NCBI RefSeq assembly: GCF_023701485.1
Contig: NZ_JAMQBK010000036.1
Span: forward strand, 62,001 to 126,000
Direction: 5' to 3'
DNA length: 64,000 nucleotides
From: Aporhodopirellula aestuarii
GTDB taxonomy: Bacteria; Planctomycetota; Planctomycetia; Pirellulales; Pirellulaceae
Positions within the stretch are counted from its first letter, which is position 1. Each line of letters opens with the position of its first letter. This document shows positions 27,400 through 36,200 of this stretch, one piece after another. The notes under the pieces are model-generated. The model was not told the origin of the DNA, did not search any database, and saw only the letters and a list, made by a program, of their open reading frames with translations. The translations under genes and the position numbers were made by a program.

Positions 27400-28319
27400 A
27401 TCGCGGCCGCAATCAGATCCGCCGAGGTGCCGGGGTTGAGCCGGTTGTCGTCTGTCCGCAGTTCGGCGTCCAAGGCTGCCACGCACGCGGCAAATCCGTG
27501 AACGCGGTTGTCGATCGCCGCGAGGCAGTCGCTGGCCAATCCGGCGACTCGCTTGGATTCCCCCAAGCCGCATTTCCTCGCGATCAAACTGTCGCCTTCC
27601 GCAGCGATCACCGTGATGTGGGCATGCACGATGCCTGACAACAGGTCGTGAGTCTTGGCCACCGAATCACGCAACGTTGGTACAACGATTTCGAGCAGAT
27701 CGCGAAAGCCGTCTGCGTATTGTCGTGCGATCCGGTCTCGCGGCGCAGCCAACTCCATCGCGGCGATGATGTCGTAGGACGATGAAATGTCTCGCGTCAC
27801 ATCGAGCGGATGCGCTTCGCCGAGTGATTCCTCACGCATACCACCGGCACCCGCTCCTGCGATCGCACCGGCGATCAATCCACCCTGATGCGTGTCGAGT
27901 TCACCGAGCAGCGATTCGATTCTCGATTGCCACAACGACCACCGTTGTTCGATCGTTGATGGTTTTTCGTGTTCCCAACCCGGTTCGCTGGCTAGCAACG
28001 GCGCGAGCAAGAGGATAATGCCGAGGTTCACGTTGGTCCCGGTCGCGGCGACCGATGATTGGACAGCGGTTGCGATCGCAGATCCGATTGGATCGACGTG
28101 GTTGAGGTCGCCGAGTGTCTCGGCGACGACGTCGGCGGCGATCACGAAATCACGGTAAGCCAGGTCATGAAAGCGGGCTGCCGGATGCACATTGCCGACT
28201 TTCGGCGCCGTCGCTTCGAGGATGCAGGCGGTTCGTATGGCGTCGGCTCGGCGCCGGATCAACGACGCCATCAGGCTCCAGGACGCGTCACCATCTGACG
28301 TTGGGAGAGAGTCGTTCAC
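27375..28319 (-). CDS. CitG/MdcB-family triphosphoribosyl-dephospho-CoA synthase-like protein
   Basis: A 314-residue, all-helical protein of the CitG/MdcB family. Known members make 2'-(5''-triphosphoribosyl)-3'-dephospho-CoA, the precursor of the prosthetic group of citrate lyase or malonate decarboxylase. Seen: ACILEATAPKVGNVHPAARFHDL, GTNVNLGIILLLAPLLA and GGLIAGAIAGAGAGG-type segments. No citrate lyase or malonate decarboxylase gene is near, so the role may differ. GTG at 28319 overlaps the stop of the upstream hydrolase (GTGA), implying translational coupling; the frame open to 28490 lies inside that gene and is rejected. The downstream end overlaps the DUF202 gene by 25 bases. Confidence 0.8.
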   Translation of the reverse strand: MNDSLPTSDGDASWSLMASLIRRRADAIRTACILEATAPKVGNVHPAARFHDLAYRDFVIAADVVAETLGDLNHVDPIGSAIATAVQSSVAATGTNVNLGIILLLAPLLASEPGWEHEKPSTIEQRWSLWQSRIESLLGELDTHQGGLIAGAIAGAGAGGMREESLGEAHPLDVTRDISSSYDIIAAMELAAPRDRIARQYADGFRDLLEIVVPTLRDSVAKTHDLLSGIVHAHITVIAAEGDSLIARKCGLGESKRVAGLASDCLAAIDNRVHGFAACVAALDAELRTDDNRLNPGTSADLIAAAIYVILRTM

Positions 28320-29227
28320 GTCGCGTCGTAGGCGGGGATGCCAAATTGGGCCAGGAATGATTCCATGGTGGCGAGGGTTTCGTCGGGTGAATCTTCCAGA
28401 ACGTAATGGCCCGTCGTCGGCAATTCCTTCACCGCGGCGTGAGGCCACACCTGTTGGAAGCGTCGCAAGCATTCCGGGCGAAAGCACCAATCTTTCATGC
28501 CCCAGATCAGTTGAATCGGGACGATTGAAAAGTCAGGCAGGCCGGCCTCGAGTTCCCGCAGCGTTGCCAGGGTCGGGTGGCTCGGTGAGAGCGGAATGTC
28601 ATGGACGAAACGGTCGATCGCGACGCGGTTTTCCCAGCTGTTGTAGGGCTCCAGTAGCCCGCGTGCGGCATCACTTGAGAGCTTGGTTCGCGACATCGCC
28701 ATCGTGATCGCGGCGCGTGCGAACAAGTTCAATCCACGCACTGCGGGCGTGCCCACGATCGGCCATCGACACGCGGCAATGCGGCGGGGCATGTACGGAG
28801 GTGGGAACGCGGCGGTGTTGAGCAGCGTGATTCCCCGCAGCCGTTCGCGACGTGCGTGAACAGCAGATAAACCGATCGCACCACCCCAATCATGCGCCAA
28901 CAATACGATGTTCTGTAGGTTGAGTTCGTCGATCACCCGGACCAGATTGTCCCGGTGTGCGGCCATCGTGTAAGCGAATTCGTTGGCCGGCGGCTTGTCG
29001 CTGCGTCCGCACCCGATGTGATCGACGGCCACGACGCGGCAGCGAGGTGAGAAACGCTCAATCACGCGGCGGTAGTAAAAACTCCACGTCGGATTGCCGT
29101 GGACGCATAATATCGTCAGTCCGTCGCCGGACGCAGAGTCTCCCGTGTCGATGTACCGAAGCGAATGCCCGTCAATGCGGAGCGTTTGGGATGCGTACGG
29201 GAACAAATCCTTCGCAACGGAGAGCAT
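28316..29227 (-). CDS. Haloalkane-dehalogenase-like alpha/beta hydrolase
   Basis: A 303-residue alpha/beta-hydrolase. Seen: HGNPTWSFYYR at 43-53 (oxyanion and halide-site type Asn45), the nucleophile Asp113 in LLAHDWGGAIG with the adjacent halide-binding Trp114, a WGMKDWCFRP acid segment and the catalytic His in TTGHYVLED. This pattern is that of haloalkane dehalogenases and of OleB beta-lactone decarboxylases, which share it. No oleA, oleC or oleD neighbour is seen. ATG at 29227 starts the conserved strand; 119 upstream residues in the open frame are non-conserved Arg-rich sequence. It is coupled to the CitG-like gene (GTGA at 28316-28319). Substrate unknown. Confidence 0.85.
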   Translation of the reverse strand: MLSVAKDLFPYASQTLRIDGHSLRYIDTGDSASGDGLTILCVHGNPTWSFYYRRVIERFSPRCRVVAVDHIGCGRSDKPPANEFAYTMAAHRDNLVRVIDELNLQNIVLLAHDWGGAIGLSAVHARRERLRGITLLNTAAFPPPYMPRRIAACRWPIVGTPAVRGLNLFARAAITMAMSRTKLSSDAARGLLEPYNSWENRVAIDRFVHDIPLSPSHPTLATLRELEAGLPDFSIVPIQLIWGMKDWCFRPECLRRFQQVWPHAAVKELPTTGHYVLEDSPDETLATMESFLAQFGIPAYDAT

Positions 29228-29428
29228 TTCTTGGTCGTTCGTTTCCGTCGTCAAGGGATCGTCAGGGGTGGGGGGATTGAAGGTGATTGCGTGCGAACCG
29301 GCGACGCACCGCCTAGGTCGACCGTCAGCGAAGTTTGTCGGTTCGGCGGCGTACCTGCAAGGCGACGGGTCTGCAATAATGATGACGATTTCTCTGCTCC
29401 TCCCCACCCCACTCGATGAGGCGACGCG

Positions 29429-29986
29429 ATGAAACTCCGATTTGCAAATACGATACTGACGACCACCATGAGTCTCGCGATCGTTGCCTTGGTCGCCACC
29501 ACGGGTGTTGCCCAACCGCCCGCGGCGCCCCCTGGGTCGGCTCCGCCTGCGGCCGAATCGCAGCCCGAGATGAAAGCCGGGCAAACTTCGCCGACCGGTC
29601 GCGAAGCTCGATTGGCCGCCTACCTGTCTGGCTCGACCTTCACGGGCCAGTTCACCGTTGACGGGAAAAAGGATTCGGCTCCGAAGCCCGAGTCGTACAC
29701 GATTACGTCGTGCGAACCGCTGGCCGAAGAAAACATGTATCGGCTCAAGGTCAAAATTCGCTACGGCGACGTGGACGGCGAGTTTCCGATGGACCTGAAA
29801 ATTCTGTGGTCAGGTTCGACGCCGGTCATCACGCTCGATGGCGTCTGGATCCCGGGGCTCGGTACGTTTTCCTCGCGAGTGCTGATCCACGACGGACGCT
29901 ACGCGGGAACGTGGCAGCACGATGCCAAAGGCGGACATCTCTTCGGCACGATCCAACCGGCGACACCGCCTGTTGGCGCGGAGTAA
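29429..29986 (+). CDS. Small secreted protein, unknown function
   Basis: A 185-residue protein with a clear signal peptide (MKLRFANTILTTTMSLAIVALVATTGVAQ, cleavage near residue 28). A Pro/Ala-rich linker is followed by a strand-rich domain with GSTFTGQFTVDGK, LWSGSTPVITLDG and a final YAGTWQHDAKGGHLFGTI, a pattern of lipocalin-like or DUF-type beta barrels. It is not recognised. ATG at 29429 has GAGG seven bases upstream. It is divergent from the dehalogenase-like gene. Confidence 0.8.
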   Translation: MKLRFANTILTTTMSLAIVALVATTGVAQPPAAPPGSAPPAAESQPEMKAGQTSPTGREARLAAYLSGSTFTGQFTVDGKKDSAPKPESYTITSCEPLAEENMYRLKVKIRYGDVDGEFPMDLKILWSGSTPVITLDGVWIPGLGTFSSRVLIHDGRYAGTWQHDAKGGHLFGTIQPATPPVGAE

Positions 29987-30096
29987 CTTTTATCGAATTC
30001 GTTTCCACCGGGCTGTAACGGACTCATTGGATTCACGCTTGGTCTTTCGGTCTTTGTGATTGAACGTCAGGCTCTCCATTCGATTTCGGTACGATC

Positions 30097-30774
30097 ATGC
30101 GCCGCCCGTATTACCCCACCGCCGCCGCGATTCCTTCGATCGCTCAGGTGTTCCATGCACACGGTAAAATCGAAGCGGTGAAGTATGTTCGTGAAACCTT
30201 TGGGCTCTCATTGATGGAGTCCAAAGAGTTTGTAGAAAAGAACGTCGACGGGGCGAGTCCTTGGACATCACGGCTGCCAGTACGCGGGACGGATCGGGAT
30301 GTGCGTGCACCCCAATTTGCAGTGCCGCCTCATGAAACGTCGGAACCGGAGTCTGGCTCGTGGCAACCCTCGCGTTTTCTAGCCATCCAGACGCTTTTTT
30401 GGTGGGTTCTCGCGGCGGTCGCGTTTGGCGGCGCTTACTGGAATTGGTCGACGCAGGAGAATTTCATCGAGCGGGCGGAAACGGTGACGGCGGAAGTCGT
30501 TTCGATGCATTCGTCGCAGGGAAGAGGGCTATGCCCGGTGTTCGCGTACCGGTTCGGAGGCGAGAACCGTCAGTGGAATAGCCCGATTTCGGTGAATCCG
30601 CCGCTTTATGCGGTGGGAGACACCGTGGACGTTTTTGTTGATCCGGAGTCTCCCGGCTCGGTGCTGGTCAACGACATCACCCACCGATGGTTTTTGATCG
30701 CTGTTGCGATCTGTTTCGGGACCGCGTTTTCGTTCGCTGGCGGGGTTTGTCGATTCATGAGCAGCCGATTTTGA
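30097..30774 (+). CDS. L7/L12-C-like domain fused to DUF3592 membrane domain
   Basis: A 225-residue protein. Residues 14-48 (IAQVFHAHGKIEAVKYVRE and following) match the helix-turn-helix shape of the C-terminal domain of ribosomal protein L7/L12, also found in the DUF of L7/L12-like small proteins. From about 95 there is one membrane helix, then a periplasmic strand domain (VTAEVVSMHSSQGRG, VFAYRFGGENRQW, VDPESPGSVLVND) and a final helix, the pattern of DUF3592. Such a combination would link a cytosolic L7/L12-like module to a membrane module. No partner is evident. ATG at 30097. Confidence 0.7.
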   Translation: MRRPYYPTAAAIPSIAQVFHAHGKIEAVKYVRETFGLSLMESKEFVEKNVDGASPWTSRLPVRGTDRDVRAPQFAVPPHETSEPESGSWQPSRFLAIQTLFWWVLAAVAFGGAYWNWSTQENFIERAETVTAEVVSMHSSQGRGLCPVFAYRFGGENRQWNSPISVNPPLYAVGDTVDVFVDPESPGSVLVNDITHRWFLIAVAICFGTAFSFAGGVCRFMSSRF

Positions 30775-30885
30775 TCGGCGGCGGTTTCTTTGCTCCGCAC
30801 TGCTGAATCAATATTGTGACGAAATGAAAGTTTTGGCTAAAGTCCGGCCGTGTTCGAGTTTTTCCACCCTCGCCGGCTCGCAGTC

Positions 30886-31773
30886 ATGCGTCAGAATCGT
30901 CCGCAAACGACGGCCGCTTCCTTCATCGAGCGATCACCTCATGTGAATCGTGCGATCATGATGTGCGCGGTGATGATTGCGGGATTGCACACCGGATGCA
31001 GCCAAAACCCTTATTTGGCGGGCGGTGGTACTTCGGTTTGGCAGCCGCCTCCGACTACCGGAGCCGGACTCAACGCGGTCCAGGCCCAAGTCGCGGAACT
31101 GAACCGGCGTGTTCAGCTGCTCGACGACAATAATCGACAACTCACCACTCAATTGGCCCAGAGCGAACAGCAAGCTCAGGTCTACCGCGACGAGCTCAAC
31201 CTCGTTCGCAAACAGCTTGCCGATACCGCGCAGCAATACGATGCGGCTCGAATCGCGGCGACTGACGCCCAAAACTCAGCGAGAAGTTTTCAGGCATCGG
31301 CTCAATTACGTGGCGGGGCGACGATCCGCGCCAACACGAATCTGAACCAACTCGCCGGTCGGCTCAATCTGGGAAACTTGCAGGTCCAGCAGGACGGTGA
31401 AGTTCTTCGGATCGTTTTGCCGTCGGATCAGCTTTTCGCTCCGGGTACCGCCCAGCTGCAGCCGCAAGCCAGTGCGATGCTCGATCCGGTCGCCGCCCAG
31501 CTGCGATCGGTCTTTCCGCGTCAACGGATCGGTATCGAGGGGTACACCGACAACGCGCCGATGTACGGCGGTGCCGCCACGAGCGCACACCAGCTCACCT
31601 CGGCTCAAACGTCCGCGGTGCTCGACCTGCTGACTCGTCGCAGCGGCATGCCGGGCCAACAGTTGTTCATCGTTTCGCACGGTTCGAACAACCCACGTGG
31701 TGACAATTCCACGCCAGCGGGACGCGTCGCCAACCGACGCATCGAATTGGTAATCTACCCGGAAACGTTCTAA
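30886..31773 (+). CDS. OmpA-family lipoprotein with coiled coil
   Basis: A 295-residue envelope protein. A hydrophobic signal (IMMCAVMIAGLHTGCSQ) ends in a lipobox-like HTGC, so lipidation is likely. Next a Gln-rich coiled coil (about 55-130), then an OmpA/MotB peptidoglycan-binding domain (IEGYTDNAPMYGG, ending in GRVANRRIELVI with the conserved Asn-Arg). It should tether the outer envelope to peptidoglycan. ATG at 30886 is used; GTG at about 30940 would give a shorter, textbook lipoprotein leader, and the frame is open back to 30850. Planctomycetes have peptidoglycan and carry many such proteins. Confidence 0.85.
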   Translation: MRQNRPQTTAASFIERSPHVNRAIMMCAVMIAGLHTGCSQNPYLAGGGTSVWQPPPTTGAGLNAVQAQVAELNRRVQLLDDNNRQLTTQLAQSEQQAQVYRDELNLVRKQLADTAQQYDAARIAATDAQNSARSFQASAQLRGGATIRANTNLNQLAGRLNLGNLQVQQDGEVLRIVLPSDQLFAPGTAQLQPQASAMLDPVAAQLRSVFPRQRIGIEGYTDNAPMYGGAATSAHQLTSAQTSAVLDLLTRRSGMPGQQLFIVSHGSNNPRGDNSTPAGRVANRRIELVIYPETF

Positions 31774-31849
31774 CGTTTCTTCGGCCTCTCGCCATCAAGT
31801 CGCGGACGTCGTCAAGGACCGTCGATTTAATTAATGCGGGATTTCAGAT

Positions 31850-31878
31850 GTAGCGGAAGGGTGCAAGCCGTCCGGTAA
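31850..31878. repeat. Palindromic repeat core, copy C (partial)
   Basis: A 29-base match to the core of copies A and B (AGCGGAA-GG-GCAAGCCGTCCGGT), lacking the flanks and the upstream stem arm. Confidence 0.5.
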
Positions 31879-32049
31879 GAAGAGCACTCAATCGCTGAAT
31901 GTCCCCAACGGATTGGGAACTCAATACACGTTGACGATTTCCAGCCGGCTGAACTTGCGCTCTCCTTCCACGGTACGTGATTATCCTGTACCTGTGTTAT
32001 CTTCAGAGCGGCTCGGTCCTCGAACGCCGTACCCAGTCCTTTGTCTAAC

Positions 32050-32083
32050 CGAAACGACCGGGGTGTTTGAACCGGTCGTTTCG
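32050..32083. repeat. Perfect inverted repeat, 12-bp arms
   Basis: CGAAACGACCGG and its exact complement separated by ten bases, 98 bases before the DUF1571 gene. It could be a regulatory RNA structure in that gene's leader or an upstream terminator, but there is no T-run. Confidence 0.5.
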
Positions 32084-32180
32084 CGTCCGGCTGCACCCCA
32101 TGTTTGACTGCTGACAAAGCACTCGTGGGTGGGCAGTCGTCCTGCTCGTTTGCTCGTTTTTCCGCCCGAAGGTTTTTTGC

Positions 32181-33143
32181 ATGATGTCTGACCCAACTGA
32201 TTCTCCCGGCGTGCATAGCGTTTGGACTCGATTGATCGTTGCTCCGGCAATCGCGTCGATCCTGATCAGCGTTTTCGCGACCGGGAAATCAAACCGGACC
32301 CACGCCGTGGTACCTGTCGCGACGGCTCCGTCTCCGATTTCGCACGACCAAATCACCACCGGAACCGATGGAAACGATGTTGCTGATGGCGAGACGGTTG
32401 AGGTCACGATGGCCGAGATGTTGGAGCTTGCTGAATACGCATTGTCGCAAACGATCGCCAACGTCGACGATTACACCACGCGAATGATTAAGCAAGAACA
32501 GGATCGAACCGGCGTGCTGCAACCGGCTTCGGAGGCGTTCATGAAAGTCGTCACGCGTCACCCTGGCGGTCGTACCGGTGCGCCGCTGAAGGTTTACATG
32601 CGGTTCGACTCACCCGACGACGTCCGTGGCCGCGAAGTGATTTGGATCGAGGATCAGAACGACGGAAAACTGTTGGTGCGTGAGGCCGGAACGATCGGCT
32701 CGATGATGACGGTGCCATTGCCGCCAGAAGGTTTTTTGGCGATGCGAGGGCAACGATATCCGATCACCGAAATCGGGATCACGCGTTTGCTCGAAAAACT
32801 GATCGTACGGGGTGGAGCTGATCGCGATGATCCGAGCGTGAAGGTGTTTAAGACCGAAGGGCATCCGTTCGATGGCCGTTCGCTGACGCATCTGCGGATC
32901 GAGCGGAGTAAACCGAGTGGTCGCGAAGGAGACTTTTCACTCGCCGAGTTGGTCCTCGATCGCGAACGCAACGTCGTGGTCAGTTTCCGCAGTTTTGATT
33001 GGCCGAATCCAAAGACCGGTGAGCGAACGTTGATCGAGTCGTATGAATACCACGACCTCAAGTTGAACGTGGGTTTGACCGATCGCGATTTCGATCCGGC
33101 CAACCCGGAGTACACCTTTGCCGAGAGCGCGGCGTCCCGCTGA
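32181..33143 (+). CDS. DUF1571 family secreted or membrane-anchored protein
   Basis: A 320-residue protein with one N-terminal hydrophobic segment (about 15-35) and then a planctomycete-type DUF1571 domain. Seen: DDYTTRMIKQEQDRTG, the VYMRFDSPDDVRGREVIW block, a central GITRLLEKL helix, and the characteristic ending YEYHDLKLNVGLTDRDFDPANPEY. Members of DUF1571 resemble outer-membrane lipoprotein-sorting-like (LolA-like) beta folds, but no function is established. Two ATG codons in a row at 32181 and 32184 begin it. It is convergent with dnaE and is followed by a stem-loop. Confidence 0.85.
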   Translation: MMSDPTDSPGVHSVWTRLIVAPAIASILISVFATGKSNRTHAVVPVATAPSPISHDQITTGTDGNDVADGETVEVTMAEMLELAEYALSQTIANVDDYTTRMIKQEQDRTGVLQPASEAFMKVVTRHPGGRTGAPLKVYMRFDSPDDVRGREVIWIEDQNDGKLLVREAGTIGSMMTVPLPPEGFLAMRGQRYPITEIGITRLLEKLIVRGGADRDDPSVKVFKTEGHPFDGRSLTHLRIERSKPSGREGDFSLAELVLDRERNVVVSFRSFDWPNPKTGERTLIESYEYHDLKLNVGLTDRDFDPANPEYTFAESAASR

Positions 33144-33153
33144 GATCCGAAAC

Positions 33154-33196
33154 CAGCCGCATGGGTAATGAGACAATCGAGTGCATGCGGCTGTTT
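33154..33196. terminator. Stem-loop between DUF1571 gene and dnaE
   Basis: A perfect 10-bp stem (33154-33163 with 33184-33193) and 20-base loop between two convergent genes, followed on the plus strand by TTT only. It may act as a bidirectional terminator or mRNA end-stabiliser. Confidence 0.55.
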
Positions 33197-33216
33197 ACGG
33201 AACCGGACGCGAAAGA

Positions 33217-36200
33217 TTATCGCTGCGGTTTGCTCATCAGCAATTTGTAGTGGCCGTGGCCGAGCAGATCGTCGAGTCGTTCTCGCAGTTGCGGCGAAAT
33301 GTCGACTTTGAATTTGTCGGCTTTGAAGTGAACCGTTTCGCCTTCTTGTAATGCCATCGACAGGTGGAGTTCTTTGGAACCCGGGTAGCCGCGTACGATT
33401 TCGCGGACCTTCGACACGGTTGTCTCATCATGGTCGGCTTCGTCGAGTCGGATCCGCATTCCGTGTGTGAACTTGTTATCGAGTTCATCGAGTGGTGTAA
33501 TCTCGTCAACGATCAGGTTGACTTCATCACCGCCACCTCGCCGGTCGACTTTGCCTTTGAGCAACACCACCGCATCGGGCTGGACGCGTTCGCCGCAAAC
33601 GGCAAACCCGCGTGGCCACAAGATACAGCGGACGTTGCCCTGCATGTCTTCGAGATCGAAGTTCGCGTACTTGCTCGGTTGACCGGGTTTCGGGTTTTTG
33701 GTGTGGGCGATCTTGATGGAACTGAGCATGCCGCCCAAGATCACTTCTTCACGATCGCTGCACTGGGGTAACGAATCGGTTTGATGCGTGCGGAAGGTCG
33801 CCAGCTTGGGTTCGAATTCGGCGAGCGGGTGACTGTCGAGATAAAACCCGAGGACTTCTTTTTCGGCCAGTAGTTTTTCGCGATCAGGCCATTCTTCGAT
33901 ATCGGGCAATGGGACGCCTGCTGATGCCGCGTCTTCGGTTTCCTCTTCCTCATCTTCGAACGCACCGAACAAGCTGGCTTGGCCGTGTTTCTTGTCCGCC
34001 TGGACCGCGGCTCCGGCTTGCATGGCTCGTTCGATCACGGCGACGAGTTGACTGCGTTTTGCACCGAAGCAGTCCATCGCGCCGGCTTTGATCAGCGTTT
34101 CGATGGCGCTGCGGTTACAGTCGTGCGGATCGACACGTTCACAGAAGTCGAAGATGTCTCGGAACGGCCCGTTCTTTGTGCGTTCGGCTTCGATCGAAAC
34201 TGCAGTCGTACCGCCACATGCTTTGATCGCCGACAAGGCGAATGGGATCTTTCCGTCTAGCACGGTGAAGTCGGCGCCCGACGTGTTGACGCTCGGCGGG
34301 AGCACTTCGATCTCCATCCGGTCGCAATCCTCCATGTGCTCGACGAGTGCGTCTTTGCGTTTGAAGTTACGTCCCGAGATGTCGCTCGACAGCAACGCCG
34401 CCATGAACTCCACCGGGTAGTGTGCCTTCAAATAGGCGGTCTGGTAGGCGACGAGTGCGTACGCGGTACTGTGCGATTTGTTAAAGCCGTACCCGGCAAA
34501 CTTAACGATCAGGTTCCAAATGTCTTCGGCGTCTTTTTCGGCCAGCCCGTTTTTGACCGAACCGGCGATGAAGACGTCGTGGTTGGCGTCGATCAACGCC
34601 TGCTTCTTTTTCGAAATCGCTTTAATGCACGTGTACGCTTTGGCCAGCGGCACGTCACCGAGGCGGTTGAGAATCCGCATCACCTGCTCTTGGTAGACCA
34701 TGATCGAGTTGGTCTCTTCCAGGATCTCCTTGAGCACCGGGTGTTTGTATTCGGGCTGTTGGCGGCCGTGTTTGATGTTGACGTAATCATCGACCATCCC
34801 GCCCTCGAGCGGACCGGGGCGATAGAGTGCCGCGGTGGCGATGATGTCGTTAAACCGGTCGGGTTTCATCCGCTGTAACAGGTCGCGAATCCCGCCCGAT
34901 TCGAGCTGGAACACGCCTTTGGTTTCGCCGCGTTGCAGAAGCGCGTAACTGGGCTTGTCGTCGAGCGGGAACTTGAGCGGGTCGATTTTTTTACCCGTTG
35001 TTTGTTCGACGAGCTTCACCGTGCGGCTGAGGATGGTCAGGTTCCGCAGCCCGAGGAAGTCCATCTTCAACAGACCCGACGCTTCCACGTCCGTCATCGC
35101 CCACTGGGTGATGACGTCCTGTTTACCCGGCACTCGGCCGAGCGGCACGTATTCGGTTAATGGCTTGTCCGCGATCACAACGGCCGCCGCGTGTGTGCCG
35201 ACGTTCCGGGCGAGTCCCTCAATCTTCATGGCGAGATCGAGCAGTTCACGGATCTCGGGGTCGCCGTCGTAAGCCATTTTCAAGTCGGCGCTCTTGTCGA
35301 GTGCTTTCTTGATCGTGATCTTGAGCTCGTCCGGCACCATCTCGGTGATCTGGTTGACGCGCGAGAGCGGGATGCCGAGAGCACGACCGGTGTCTTTGAT
35401 CGCCGCTTTCGCCGCGAGAGTTCCGAACGTTCCGATCTGGCACACCATCTCGTGGCCATAACGTTCTTTCACGTAGTCGATGACTTCGATGCGTCGTTCT
35501 TTTTCGAAGTCGATATCGATATCTGGCGGCTCGGTGCGGCTCTCGTCAAGAAATCGTTCGAACAGGAGGTCGTATCGCAGTGGACAGACGTGCGACATGT
35601 AGAGGGCATAACACACGATCGCGCCCACACCACTTCCCCGGGCCGTGGCCGAGATGCCGATGTCGCGAGCATGGTTAACGAAATCCCAAACGATCAAGAA
35701 ATACGTCGGGTATCCGAGTTTCTCGATGACGTCGAGTTCGCGATCGAGTCGAGCTTTGACTTCGTCGGAGAGTTCGCCGTTGATGATCCGTTCGTCATCG
35801 CCCTCGTAACGCTCCATCAGCCCTTTCTCGCACAGTTCACGGAGATACTGCAGCGGCGTCTTCTCGTCTGGGCAGGGGAAACTCGGGAAGAAGTATTTGT
35901 TGAATTCGATTTGGATGTCGACCGTGTTCGCGATCTCTTGACTGCGCGCGACCGCGTCGTCGAGTCCCGGGAACTTCTCGTACATCTGTTCGGGGCTGCG
36001 CAAGAAGAACTGATCGTTCTCCATCTTCATTCGCGTCTGGTCGGTGCGGAACCTGCCCGTGTTGATGCACAACATGATGTCTTGGGCTTCGGCGTCTTCG
36101 GGGTCGACGTAGTGACAATCGCTCGTCGCGACCAGTGGCAAACCCATCTGGTTCGCGATCGTGACCGCACCTTCGAGTTGTTGACGTTGAATCTCAACGT

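Larger units (their letters stand above)
31774..32180. other. Intergenic region with repeat core and long hairpin
   Basis: A 407-base gap without a convincing gene. It holds a third, partial copy of the palindromic repeat core at 31850-31878 (TAGCGGAAGGGTGCAAGCCG), and a perfect 12-bp stem at 32050-32061 with 32072-32083 around a ten-base loop. No T-run follows the stem. Small reading frames here are short and overlap on both strands, so none is called. Confidence 0.5.
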
